This document shows, piece by piece, positions 48,219 through 56,434 of a DNA stretch of 60,572 nt. The notes under the pieces were generated by a model. It worked only from the letters and a program-made list of their open reading frames with translations. It was not told where the DNA came from and searched no databases. Origin of the DNA: Sphingomonadales bacterium (GTDB lineage: Bacteria; Pseudomonadota; Alphaproteobacteria; Sphingomonadales; Sphingomonadaceae); contig JAGWUH010000020.1 in the NCBI GenBank assembly GCA_028868535.1, forward strand, positions 1 through 60,572, given 5' to 3'. The stretch's first letter is position 1, and every line of letters starts with the position of its first letter. The translations under genes and the position numbers were made by a program.

Positions 48219-49403
48219 ATGACCGACCTCATCGAGAAATACGGCGATGCCGCCGAGCGCATGCTCCACTTCGTCGAGACCCGCACCACCGACCAGGCGC
48301 CCGATGTCATGCGCGTGCCGGTGACCGACTACCTCAGTCCCGAGCGCTGGCAGCAGGAGATGGACCGCATCTTCAAGCGCCTGCCGCTGATGCTGGCACT
48401 GACCATCGAGCTGCCAAACGCCAACGACTACAAGGCGATGAGCGTGCTGAACAAGCCGATCCTCATCACCCGCGGCAAGGACGGCAAGGCCCGCGCCTTC
48501 CTCAACGTGTGCAAGCATCGTGCAATGCACATGGCGCCCGAGGGCAAGGGCAACTGCTCCAAGTTCGCCTGCCAATACCACGGCTGGACTTATGCCAACG
48601 ACGGCAAGCTGATCGGCATTGCCGAGGCCAGCACCTTCGGCAACGTCGATCGCGAGACGCTGCATCTGACCGAACTGCCTTGCGACGAGGCGGCGGGGAT
48701 GATCTTCGTGATCCTGACGCCAGGCCTGCCGATCGACGCCAGGGCGTGGATGGGCGGCATGTACGAGGACTTCGCTGCGCTGAAGCTGGAAACGTGGTAC
48801 TACCACAAGGCAAAACCGATGGAGGGCGCCAACTGGAAGGTTGCCTACGACGGCTACCTCGAGGGCTACCACTTCCAGGCGGCGCACACCAACACGGTCG
48901 CCACGCGCACGCCGTCGAACCGCGCCACGTACGAGGGCTTCGGCCCGCACATCCGGCTCGGCTTCCCGCAGAACTCGATCCAGCGGCTGAAAGACCTGCC
49001 GCGCGAGGACTGGGGCCGGCAGGAGAACCATGGCTATGACTTCATCCGGATGCTGTTTCCGAACTTCAGCTTCTTCCTTGCGCCCGAGATGTGCCAATTC
49101 GCGCAACTGTTCCCCGGGCCCAGGCCCGACCGGAACACCACCGTCCTCAACTACATCTTCCCCACGAAGCCCGACACCGAGGAGGGGATGCAGGCGCTCG
49201 ATGCGATGTGCGACTTCTTCTACAACGTCGTGCTGGAGGAGGACTATTTCCTCGGCCTGAAGGTGCAGAACGGGCTGGAAAGCGGCGCGATGACGCACCA
49301 GCTGTTCGGCCGCAACGAGCCCGGCAACCAGTTCTTCCACAAGTGGCTGGCCTACTACCTCGACGAGAGCGGCCAGACGCCGGAGCCGGTGATGAAGGGG
49401 TGA
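48219..49403 (+). CDS. Rieske non-heme iron oxygenase, small type
   Basis: A 394-residue Rieske oxygenase. Ligands are Cys98/His100 (CKHRA) and Cys118/His121 (CQYHGW); catalytic histidines are His218 and His223 in DGYLEGYHFQAAH after NWKVAY. Paralogue of 41390-42568, with which it shares length and most motifs, although HRAMHM replaces HRGAPV. GAAGGAAAC precedes the ATG. Together with the 466-residue oxygenase just upstream it makes a two-oxygenase operon. Whether the two act in sequence or as one complex is unknown. Confidence 0.93.
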   Translation: MTDLIEKYGDAAERMLHFVETRTTDQAPDVMRVPVTDYLSPERWQQEMDRIFKRLPLMLALTIELPNANDYKAMSVLNKPILITRGKDGKARAFLNVCKHRAMHMAPEGKGNCSKFACQYHGWTYANDGKLIGIAEASTFGNVDRETLHLTELPCDEAAGMIFVILTPGLPIDARAWMGGMYEDFAALKLETWYYHKAKPMEGANWKVAYDGYLEGYHFQAAHTNTVATRTPSNRATYEGFGPHIRLGFPQNSIQRLKDLPREDWGRQENHGYDFIRMLFPNFSFFLAPEMCQFAQLFPGPRPDRNTTVLNYIFPTKPDTEEGMQALDAMCDFFYNVVLEEDYFLGLKVQNGLESGAMTHQLFGRNEPGNQFFHKWLAYYLDESGQTPEPVMKG

Positions 49404-49410
49404 CGGGACA

Positions 49411-49441
49411 ATCCCCGGGCGCCCCGCCGGCGTCCGGGGAT
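49411..49441. terminator. Hairpin terminator between convergent genes
   Basis: ATCCCCGGGCGCC (49411-49423) pairs with GGCGTCCGGGGAT (49429-49441) at 12 of 13 positions, around a 5-base loop. It lies just past the Rieske stop and against the convergent reductase stop at 49446. No T-tract. Confidence 0.65.
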
Positions 49442-49445
49442 GGCC

Positions 49446-50474
49446 TCAATCCGCTTCGGACAAGTCCATTTCCAGCACGGCCTTGCCGAGCGTCCTGCCG
49501 CTCATCAGTTCGCAGAACAGCGCACCGGCGTGGGCAAGGCCGATGCGCTTGTGCTCGATCGTCCGCAGCCATCCGTCGCGCAACCCGTCGATGCACGTGG
49601 CCAGCGCCGCCGGTACGAACTCGGCATAGCTGTAGAGCAGGAAGCCCTTGAGCTCGAGCTCGCGCGCGACGATCTGCCAGGCGTTGTACAGCGGCGGCGG
49701 GTTGTCGGAATCGTTGTAGCCGGCGATCATTCCGCAGCAGATCACCCGGCCGAAGGTCTTCATGTTGTTCAACATCGCGTCGAGCATCTCGCCGCCGACG
49801 CCGTCGAAATAGACGTCGATGCCCTCGGGCGCGGCCTCGCGGATCGCCGCCTCCATGCTTGCGGCGGACTTGTAGTCGACCACCGCGTCGCAGCCGAGCT
49901 CGCGCGCAACCCGGGCCTTTTCCGGCCCGCCGACCACGCCGACGACGCGGCAGCCGATGTGCCTGGCGTACTGCACCGCGACGTGGCCGACCGCGCCGAC
50001 CGCAGCGCTGATTGCGACGGTATCGCCCGCCTTTGCCCGCCCGATCCGGTCAAGCCCGACGATTGCGGTTTGCCCCGATCCCCCGAGCACGCCGACGTAG
50101 TAGGTGATCGGCATGTCCGGCGAGACGTCGATCTTCTGCAGCAGCACGGTGTCGGCGTTGGCGACCGTATAGTCCTCCCAGCCGAACAGGCCGCGCACGA
50201 AGTCACCCGGCGCGTAGCCGTCGAGCCGGCTTTCGACTACCTGCCCCATCGACAGGGCCCGCATCGTTCCCCCGATCGCGATCGGCTCGAAGTAGTTCTT
50301 GTCGTTGTCGTCGAGCCAGCCGCGGATCGCCGGCTCCATCGAGATCGCGCGCATCCGCACGAGAATCTCGCCCTCGGCGATCACCGGCATCGGCGCCCGC
50401 TCGAGGCGGAAGTTGGCCGGCACCGGGGCGCCTTCGGGCCTGCTGGCGAGGACGACCTTGCGGTTCGTGGACAT
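49446..50474 (-). CDS. NADP-dependent medium-chain reductase (MDR)
   Basis: A 342-residue zinc-independent medium-chain dehydrogenase/reductase of the leukotriene B4 dehydrogenase / PTGR type, which reduces conjugated C=C bonds with NADPH. AAVGAVG (157-163) is the nucleotide loop, followed by VVGVVGGPEKA, YFDGVGG and an SGRTLGKAVLEM C-terminus. No zinc cysteines are present. ATG 50474 has GGGAG at the correct spacing; an ATG 6 bases earlier is too close to it. Third gene of an MDR-SDR-MDR operon, 28 bases after the SDR. Confidence 0.92.
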   Translation of the reverse strand: MSTNRKVVLASRPEGAPVPANFRLERAPMPVIAEGEILVRMRAISMEPAIRGWLDDNDKNYFEPIAIGGTMRALSMGQVVESRLDGYAPGDFVRGLFGWEDYTVANADTVLLQKIDVSPDMPITYYVGVLGGSGQTAIVGLDRIGRAKAGDTVAISAAVGAVGHVAVQYARHIGCRVVGVVGGPEKARVARELGCDAVVDYKSAASMEAAIREAAPEGIDVYFDGVGGEMLDAMLNNMKTFGRVICCGMIAGYNDSDNPPPLYNAWQIVARELELKGFLLYSYAEFVPAALATCIDGLRDGWLRTIEHKRIGLAHAGALFCELMSGRTLGKAVLEMDLSEAD

Positions 50475-50502
50475 TCGCATACTCCCATCCTGTCCGGGCA
50501 AC

Positions 50503-51228
50503 TCACTGCCGGGTCATGGCTCCGCCATCGACGAAGAAACCCTGCCCGGTCATGAAACGGGCAGCGTCGGTGCAGAGCAGGGCAATGACGTCGGCAACGT
50601 CCTCCGGCTGGCCGAGCCGGCCGAGGGGCGCCTTCTTCTCGAAATAGGCCTTGAATTCCGGCATCGCGGTGAAGGCCGGCTCGGTCATCGGCGTCTCGAT
50701 CGCGCCGGGCTGCACGCAGTTGGCCGTGATCCCGAACGGCCCGAGTTCGCACGCCACCGAGCGCGTCAGCCCGAGCACGGCGTGCTTGGAAGCACCATAG
50801 GCGGCGAGCCCGGCATCGCCGAACCGCGCCATCGTCGAGCCGATCGCGACGATGCGGCCATTCCGGGATTGCCTGAGGTATGGAACAGCGTCGCGGATGA
50901 TGCGGAACACCGCGATCAGGTTCACGGCGATGACCTGGTCGAAATAGCCGTCATCGTGGCCCTCCAGCGAATGGAACGCGGAGATGCCGGCGCAAGGCAC
51001 GAGGATGTCGAGCCCGCCGTGGCGCGCTGCCGCCTCGGCGACGATTTCGGCGTTTATCCCCGGCGCGGTGACGTCGGCGTGGCGGTCGACCGCGCCTTGC
51101 AGATCCACCGTGTAGACCCGCGCGCCCTCGGCGCGCAGGCGTGCGGCGGTGGCACGGCCGATACCCGAGCCGGCGCCGGTGACCAGCGCCGAGCGTCCCG
51201 CCAGCCCGCCCGGCGCGGTCCCGCCCAT
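50503..51228 (-). CDS. SDR family oxidoreductase
   Basis: A 241-residue classical SDR with TGAGSGIG (17-24), PCAG in place of NNAG (78-81), Ser131 and Tyr144/Lys148 (YGASK), and a FFVDGGAMTRQ tail. ATG 51228 shares one base with the stop of the upstream MDR (TGATG), so translation is coupled. Placed between two double-bond reductases, it probably reduces or oxidises the oxygen function of the same intermediate. The much longer open frame on this strand upstream of 51228 is the MDR read in another register and is not part of this gene. Confidence 0.91.
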   Translation of the reverse strand: MGGTAPGGLAGRSALVTGAGSGIGRATAARLRAEGARVYTVDLQGAVDRHADVTAPGINAEIVAEAAARHGGLDILVPCAGISAFHSLEGHDDGYFDQVIAVNLIAVFRIIRDAVPYLRQSRNGRIVAIGSTMARFGDAGLAAYGASKHAVLGLTRSVACELGPFGITANCVQPGAIETPMTEPAFTAMPEFKAYFEKKAPLGRLGQPEDVADVIALLCTDAARFMTGQGFFVDGGAMTRQ

Positions 51229-52235
51229 CAGGCGATCTTCAGCACGAGCTTGCCGGTGTTGGCGCCGGAGAACAGCCGCATGAACGCCGGGTAGGCGTTC
51301 TCCAGCCCGACCTGCACGTCCTCGTCGATCCGCAACCGACCTTCCGCCATCCACTGCGCCATCACCGCGCCGGCCTCGCCGAAGCGGGGCGCATAGTCCA
51401 TGATCAGGTAGCCATAGAGCGTCGCCTGCTGGGTCAGGATCGGCCAGAGGTTGCGCACGCCATGTTTCTCGGGCGAGTTGTACTCGCTGATCAACCCGCA
51501 CAGCACGATCCGCGCCTTCTTGGCGAGGTTGAGCATCTCGGCATCCATGACCTCGCCGCCGACGTTCTCGAAGACGATATCCGCCCCATCCGGCGCTGCC
51601 GCCCTGATCTCGGCGGACAGTGCGCCGACCGACTTGCCCTTGTAGTCGATGGCGACGTCGAAACCGTAATCCTCGACCAGACGGCGGCACTTCTCGACGC
51701 CCCCGGCGATGCCGATCGTGCGGCAGCCCGCGATCCTGCCGATCTGGCCGACGGCCGAGCCGACCGCGCCGGCCGCGCCGGACACCAGCAGCACCTCGCC
51801 GGCCTGCGGCTTCGCCACTTCCAGCAGACCGAAATAGGCGGTGAGCCCGACCGCGCCGAGCGCCGACAGGAACTGCGACGGCGAGCTGACCACCGCCGGA
51901 TCGACCTTCATGGTGAAACCGCCTGCCTGATTCACCGAGTAGTCCTCGAGCCCGTTCAGCCCCATCACCCAGTCGCCCGGCGCGAAATCGGGCGTGTCGG
52001 ACGCATGGACGACACCCACCGTGGTGGCGCGGACCGGGTCGCCGAGCGGGATCGGCGGCATGTAGCTGGGCGCATCGTCCATCCAGCCACGCTGGGCGGG
52101 ATCGAGCGAACAGTAATGGTTGCGCACGACGAAGCCACCCGGCGGCGGTGACGGGACCGGCGACTCGACCAGTGCGAAATCCTCGGGGACCGGCGTGCCG
52201 TGCGGGCGGCGCATCAACAGGAATCGACGGTTCAT
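51228..52235 (-). CDS. NADP-dependent medium-chain reductase (MDR)
   Basis: A 335-residue zinc-independent MDR of the PTGR/curcumin-reductase type. It has GAAGAVG (153-159), IGIAGGVEKCRRL, FENVGGEVMDA, YSLDPAQRGWM-like N-terminal motif (HYCSLDPAQRGWMDD) and NTGKLVLKIA at the end. ATG 52235 follows GAGAGGAAGACAG. First gene of an MDR-SDR-MDR operon and divergent from the TonB receptor at 52397; the 161-base region between them holds a good dyad-2 site and a GCCGGTT half-site. Likely reduces an alpha,beta-unsaturated ketone. Confidence 0.92.
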   Translation of the reverse strand: MNRRFLLMRRPHGTPVPEDFALVESPVPSPPPGGFVVRNHYCSLDPAQRGWMDDAPSYMPPIPLGDPVRATTVGVVHASDTPDFAPGDWVMGLNGLEDYSVNQAGGFTMKVDPAVVSSPSQFLSALGAVGLTAYFGLLEVAKPQAGEVLLVSGAAGAVGSAVGQIGRIAGCRTIGIAGGVEKCRRLVEDYGFDVAIDYKGKSVGALSAEIRAAAPDGADIVFENVGGEVMDAEMLNLAKKARIVLCGLISEYNSPEKHGVRNLWPILTQQATLYGYLIMDYAPRFGEAGAVMAQWMAEGRLRIDEDVQVGLENAYPAFMRLFSGANTGKLVLKIA

Positions 52236-52295
52236 CTGTCTTCCTCTCCAGACCCCTCGGCCGCAATCAGTCGCGGTTCGCCGGTTTCGGCGCAC

Positions 52296-52311
52296 CTGTG
52301 ACAATTGGCAG
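52296..52311. promoter_or_regulatory. Candidate dyad-2 site, MDR / TonB control region
   Basis: The plus strand reads CTGTGA-CAAT-TGGCAG (reverse strand CTGCCA-ATTG-TCACAG), 61-76 bases upstream of the MDR start at 52235 and 86-101 upstream of the receptor. It is preceded by GGCGCAC, matching the 42639 copy on the opposite strand. Confidence 0.4.
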
Positions 52312-52396
52312 TTAAGCCGAACCCTCATTCCATTGCATACCCGGGCACGCCGGAAGTCAGTGTCGGTTTGAACCGGCCAGGGAGAGTAGAAACATC

Positions 52397-54748
52397 ATGC
52401 GCAACGCCTTCTGCCGCAGCGTGGCCATCGCCGCGCTCACCACGACTGCAATCGTCGCCATCGCCACGCCCGCCATCGCGCAGGACGCCAAGCCGCAGGC
52501 GAACGCCGATGCCGGCGACACCGGCGAGATCATCGTGTCTGCCCGTCGCCGCGACGAAACGCTGCAATCGACGCCGGTCGCGATCACCGCGGTCAACACC
52601 GCGATGCTCGAAGCCAAGGCCGCGGTGAACATCGGCGATCTCCAGGGCGCCGCGCCGGGCCTGCTGATCACCCAGCAGAACTCGGGCGCGCAGGCGGCGA
52701 ACATCTCGATCCGCGGCCTGACCTACGCCGACATCGAGAAGTCGCAGACCCCCACGGTGGGCGTCGTCGTCGACGGCATCACCATCGGCACCAACACAGG
52801 CCAGCTCCAGGATGCGTTCGACGTCGCCCAGGTCGAAGTGTTGCGCGGTCCGCAGGGCACGCTGTTCGGCGCCAACACCATCGGCGGAGTGGTCAACATC
52901 ACCCGGTCCAAGCCGACCATGAAGCCCGGCCTCAAGGCCGAATTCTCCTATGGCCAGTGGAACACCTGGTCGGCCAAGGCGATCGCCAACTACGGCGACG
53001 GCAGCAACTGGGGCGTGAAGCTGTGGTACTTCCACAACCAGAGCGACGGCTTCTACCACAACGCCATCCGCAACGTCAGCTCGGGCTGGAGCAAGGGTGA
53101 CAGCTACGGCGCCAGCTTCCTCTACAAGCCGGTGGGTTCCAATTTCGACGCGCAGCTGACGGTCGAGAACGTGGTCCAGAGCTTCGATCCGGTCGTCGCC
53201 AACATCGCCAAGACCGGCGAGGTGTTCTGCGGGTTCGAACCCGCGAACGAGTGCAACCGCAACACCACCACCGACATCTACACGACGTTCCAGGCCGCGG
53301 CCGACAGCCACTACCACGCGCCTGACGCGACGCTGACCATGAACTACCTGCTCGGCGGCGTGAAGCTGACCTCGATCACCGGCTGGCGTCACAGCCGCGA
53401 GGAGCAGACCCAGGACTTCGACGGCTCGTCGACCGACCTCTACTACGTCGATCGCCGCCAGCACTACACCCAGTGGAGCCAGGAACTGCGCGCCTCGGGC
53501 AACCTGTTCACCGGCTTCGACTACGTCGTCGGCGGCTATTACTTCAAGTCGAACTACGACCTGACCCAGTGGTCGCGCGTGTTCGGCTTCTCGCCCAACA
53601 CCCCGCCGACCCTGTTCGACAAGAACGCCCAGCACGTCGAGGGCCAGACCGAGAGCTACGCCGTCTTCGGCGACTTCAACTGGGCGATCATGGACAAGGT
53701 CCGCCTCTCGTTCGGCGGGCGCTTCAGCCACGACAACAAGCAGCTCTACAACGGCTTCGCGCCGAACGTCCTGGTCGATCCCGCCCAGGTCTCGCTCAAC
53801 AAGTTCGCCGCGGTCGGCACCGGCAACGCGAGCTTCAACAAGTTCACGCCCAAGGTCGGCATCGACTATCGTCCGAGCAACGACGTGATGCTCTACGCGA
53901 GCTGGTCGCGCGGCTACCGCTCGGGCGGCTTCAGCCCGCGTGCCGCCACCGCGCAGACCGCGAGCACGCCGTTCCAGCCCGAGACGGTCGACGCCTACGA
54001 GATCGGCGCCAAGTTCTCGGCGTTCGATCGCAAGCTCGAAGTCAACCTCGCCGGCTACATCTCCGACTACAAGAACATGCAGCAGAACCTGACCGTCCCC
54101 GGCGGGCCGACCGGCAACCAGACGATCACCGGCAACGTCCCCGGGGGCGCGATCATCAAGGGCTTCGAAGGCGACTTCACCCTGCGCGTCACCGAGAACC
54201 TGCGCGTCACCGGCTCGATGGCGATCATGGAATCGCATTTCCGCAACTTCGTGACCTGCGGCGTCTACGGCGGCGCCGGCACGCTGGCCGCCAACACCTG
54301 CGGCGCGGCCGGGCTGGTGCCATTCGACTATTCCGCCAACCGCCTGATCTATGCGCCGAAGTTCACCGGCTCGCTGAACCTGGAGCACACCCTGCCGACC
54401 AGCTTCGGCAAGATCGTCACCGCCATCGGCTGGCGCCACATCAGCCCGTACGACGAGCAGCTCTCGGTCGCGTCGACCACCGACGTCAAGAACACGGGCG
54501 GGCAGGTCACGCTGGTCACGGTCAACGGCAACGACGCGCGCGTCCGCACCGTAACCCAGGACCTGGTCGATGCCAGCATGACCTTCAACTTCAAGCTCAA
54601 GGAAGCGGACGCCTATTTCCGCGTGTTCGGTCGCAACCTCGCCGACATCCGCACCACCACCCACGCCTTCACCGTCGCGGGCCTGTGGTCGTTCGGCATG
54701 GGGCTCGAACCGCGCACCTGGGGTGCCACCGTGGGCGTGAAGTTCTGA
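52397..54748 (+). CDS. TonB-dependent outer-membrane receptor
   Basis: A 783-residue receptor with a signal peptide ending near TPAIAQ, a TonB-box-like GEIIVSARRR segment, a plug domain with SIRGLTY and VEVLRGPQGTLFGANTIGGVVNI, and a barrel ending GVKF. GGGAGAG lies upstream of ATG 52397. A strong terminator follows at 54776, and then the SDR at 54826, which has its own ribosome site. It is divergent from the MDR-SDR-MDR operon. The ligand is unknown, but the catabolic setting favours a hydrophobic organic substrate over iron. Confidence 0.95.
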   Translation: MRNAFCRSVAIAALTTTAIVAIATPAIAQDAKPQANADAGDTGEIIVSARRRDETLQSTPVAITAVNTAMLEAKAAVNIGDLQGAAPGLLITQQNSGAQAANISIRGLTYADIEKSQTPTVGVVVDGITIGTNTGQLQDAFDVAQVEVLRGPQGTLFGANTIGGVVNITRSKPTMKPGLKAEFSYGQWNTWSAKAIANYGDGSNWGVKLWYFHNQSDGFYHNAIRNVSSGWSKGDSYGASFLYKPVGSNFDAQLTVENVVQSFDPVVANIAKTGEVFCGFEPANECNRNTTTDIYTTFQAAADSHYHAPDATLTMNYLLGGVKLTSITGWRHSREEQTQDFDGSSTDLYYVDRRQHYTQWSQELRASGNLFTGFDYVVGGYYFKSNYDLTQWSRVFGFSPNTPPTLFDKNAQHVEGQTESYAVFGDFNWAIMDKVRLSFGGRFSHDNKQLYNGFAPNVLVDPAQVSLNKFAAVGTGNASFNKFTPKVGIDYRPSNDVMLYASWSRGYRSGGFSPRAATAQTASTPFQPETVDAYEIGAKFSAFDRKLEVNLAGYISDYKNMQQNLTVPGGPTGNQTITGNVPGGAIIKGFEGDFTLRVTENLRVTGSMAIMESHFRNFVTCGVYGGAGTLAANTCGAAGLVPFDYSANRLIYAPKFTGSLNLEHTLPTSFGKIVTAIGWRHISPYDEQLSVASTTDVKNTGGQVTLVTVNGNDARVRTVTQDLVDASMTFNFKLKEADAYFRVFGRNLADIRTTTHAFTVAGLWSFGMGLEPRTWGATVGVKF

Positions 54749-54775
54749 CGGCCGGCGCTTGATACCACCCTGCCA

Positions 54776-54811
54776 GGGGGCGCGGCCGCACGGCCGCGCC
54801 CCCTGCTTTTT
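54776..54811 (+). terminator. Rho-independent terminator after TonB receptor gene
   Basis: GGGGGCGCGGCCG (54776-54788) and CGGCCGCGCCCCC (54791-54803) form a perfect 13-base dyad, followed by TGC and five Ts (54807-54811). It ends the receptor transcript about 15 bases before the SDR ATG at 54826, so SDR expression needs readthrough or a promoter inside this region. Confidence 0.9.
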
Positions 54812-54825
54812 CGAGGAGAACGAAC

Positions 54826-55605
54826 ATGGGACGTCTGGAAGGCAAGATCGCGCTGGTTACCGGGGGGGCCTCGGTGCCGGGGCTCGGCAGCGCCACAGCG
54901 ACCCGCTTCGCCGAGGAAGGCGCGGTGGTCTACCTCAGCGACCGTGACGCCGCCGGGGCAGAATCGGTGGCCGCAAGCATCCGCGCCAACGGCGGACAGG
55001 CGATCGCGCTGGTCCACGACGTCACCAGCGAGGCCGATTGGGACCGGGTGATGGCCACCATCCTCGACGGCCACGGCCGGCTCGACGTGCTGGTCAACAA
55101 CGCGGGCATCGCGGTGCTGCGGATGATCGAGGACTTCACCACCGATGACTGGCACCTGCAGAATCGCGTCAACCTCGACAGCGTGTTCTACGGCAGCAAG
55201 CGCGGGGTGCTGGCGATGCGCAAGGGCATCGCCGCCGGTGTCCAGAAGGGCGGCTCGATCATCAACATCTCGTCGGTGGCCGGGCTTGCCGGCGTGCCCG
55301 GCTGCGGCGCCTATGCCGCCGCGAAAGGCGGCGTACGCCTGTTCTCCAAGGTCATCGCCATGGAATGCGCCCGCGAACAGATCCGCTGCAATACCGTCCA
55401 CCCCGGCATGATCCTGACCAACATGCAGGGCGTGGCGGCGGAAGACAACGCCGACAACTATGACGCCACGCTGGCGCTGGTGCCGATGGGCTACATGGGC
55501 GATCCGCTCGACATCGCGAACATGAACCTGTTCCTCGCCTCCGACGAGGCGCGCTACATCACCGGCGCCGAAATGGTGGTCGACGGCGGCATGATGGCGC
55601 ACTGA
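54826..55605 (+). CDS. SDR family oxidoreductase
   Basis: A 259-residue classical SDR. The nucleotide loop is stretched: TGGASVPGLGSA (12-23), two residues longer than TGxxxGxG. NNAG (91-94), Ser150 and Tyr163/Lys167 (YAAAK) are standard, and the protein ends VDGGMMAH. GAGGAG lies 8 bases upstream of ATG 54826, directly downstream of a strong terminator. The VQKGGSIINISS loop before the catalytic Ser resembles the SDR pair at 20099 and 20984. It is convergent with the ThuA-like gene at 55631. Confidence 0.91.
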   Translation: MGRLEGKIALVTGGASVPGLGSATATRFAEEGAVVYLSDRDAAGAESVAASIRANGGQAIALVHDVTSEADWDRVMATILDGHGRLDVLVNNAGIAVLRMIEDFTTDDWHLQNRVNLDSVFYGSKRGVLAMRKGIAAGVQKGGSIINISSVAGLAGVPGCGAYAAAKGGVRLFSKVIAMECAREQIRCNTVHPGMILTNMQGVAAEDNADNYDATLALVPMGYMGDPLDIANMNLFLASDEARYITGAEMVVDGGMMAH

Positions 55606-55630
55606 GTCCGGGCTGCGGCGGGAACGGGCC

Positions 55631-56434
55631 TCAGCGGTCCGTCCCCGCCACCCAGCGGATCGCGTTCTCGACCAGCCGGCGGTAGTGCGGGTTGTCGTAG
55701 GCCGAGGGCCCGTCACCCGGCTGGAGATAGACCAGCCGGCTGGCGAGGACCTGCTTCGCCCAGCCGATCACGTCCGACCCCGGCGGGTGCTCCCAGCCGT
55801 CGTTGCAATCCATGCGCCCTTCGAGCGCGTGGCGCGCGGACCAGAACGCATCGGCACCGAAGCGCGCATCGGATCGCAGCAGCGGCGTCGCCCCGTCGGC
55901 GAACGTCGGGCAAAGATAGAGCTCGTCGGTGATCGCGAACGTGGCCGGCAGGCCGGCGGTCACCGGGTGGCCCGGGGTCACGGTAACGGAATGCGTGACC
56001 GCGTGGCGATAGCCGCTGTCCGGCCAGGCTTCGCCGCGCATGGTGCCGGGGTGGTAGAGGAAGCGCCCGCCGAGCCAGTCGTGGTATTCGTCCCAGCTCG
56101 GCCAGCCGGCCAGCGCGTGGTGCAGCGCGACCACGCCCTTGCCCGCTTCCAGCAGGGCGCGGAAACCGGCGCGCAGTTCCGGCGTTGGCTCGCGGGTGAG
56201 GGGCGCGTCCTCCCCCGCTTCGAAGTCCAGCCCGGGCATGTCGTAGAGCACCAGCGCATCGAAACCGGACATCGCGTCGGGGTTCATCAGCAGCGCCGCG
56301 GCCGGCTGGTCCACCATGGTGGCGGCGATGCCGTTCATGGCCTGGAACATCGCGTCGAACGCGGTGCGGTCGAACGGGTGGCCGCGCACCGCGACCAGGC
56401 ACTGCAAGGGCGCACGGTGGCGAATGATCGGCAT
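55631..56434 (-). CDS. ThuA-like protein
   Basis: A 267-residue ThuA-fold protein: FDALVLYDMPGLDF, GKGVVALHHALAGWPSW, WLGGRFLYHPG, VTPGHPVTAGLPATFAITDELYL and LVYLQPGDGPSAYDNPHYRRLVENAIRW. The HHALAGW and DELY positions match those in the ThuA-like gene at 17008-17769 (LHGTNS, DELYHM), but overall similarity is low. ATG 56434 shares one base with the stop of the upstream MDR (TGATG). Pairing with a double-bond reductase, and of the other copy with an oxygenase, suggests an accessory catabolic role that is not yet described. Confidence 0.85.
   Translation of the reverse strand: MPIIRHRAPLQCLVAVRGHPFDRTAFDAMFQAMNGIAATMVDQPAAALLMNPDAMSGFDALVLYDMPGLDFEAGEDAPLTREPTPELRAGFRALLEAGKGVVALHHALAGWPSWDEYHDWLGGRFLYHPGTMRGEAWPDSGYRHAVTHSVTVTPGHPVTAGLPATFAITDELYLCPTFADGATPLLRSDARFGADAFWSARHALEGRMDCNDGWEHPPGSDVIGWAKQVLASRLVYLQPGDGPSAYDNPHYRRLVENAIRWVAGTDR

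Noticed and set aside
52325..54664. 779-residue minus-strand open frame over the second TonB receptor
   Set aside because: Antisense shadow of a well-supported receptor gene; Arg/Val/Gly/Asp-rich and without motifs.
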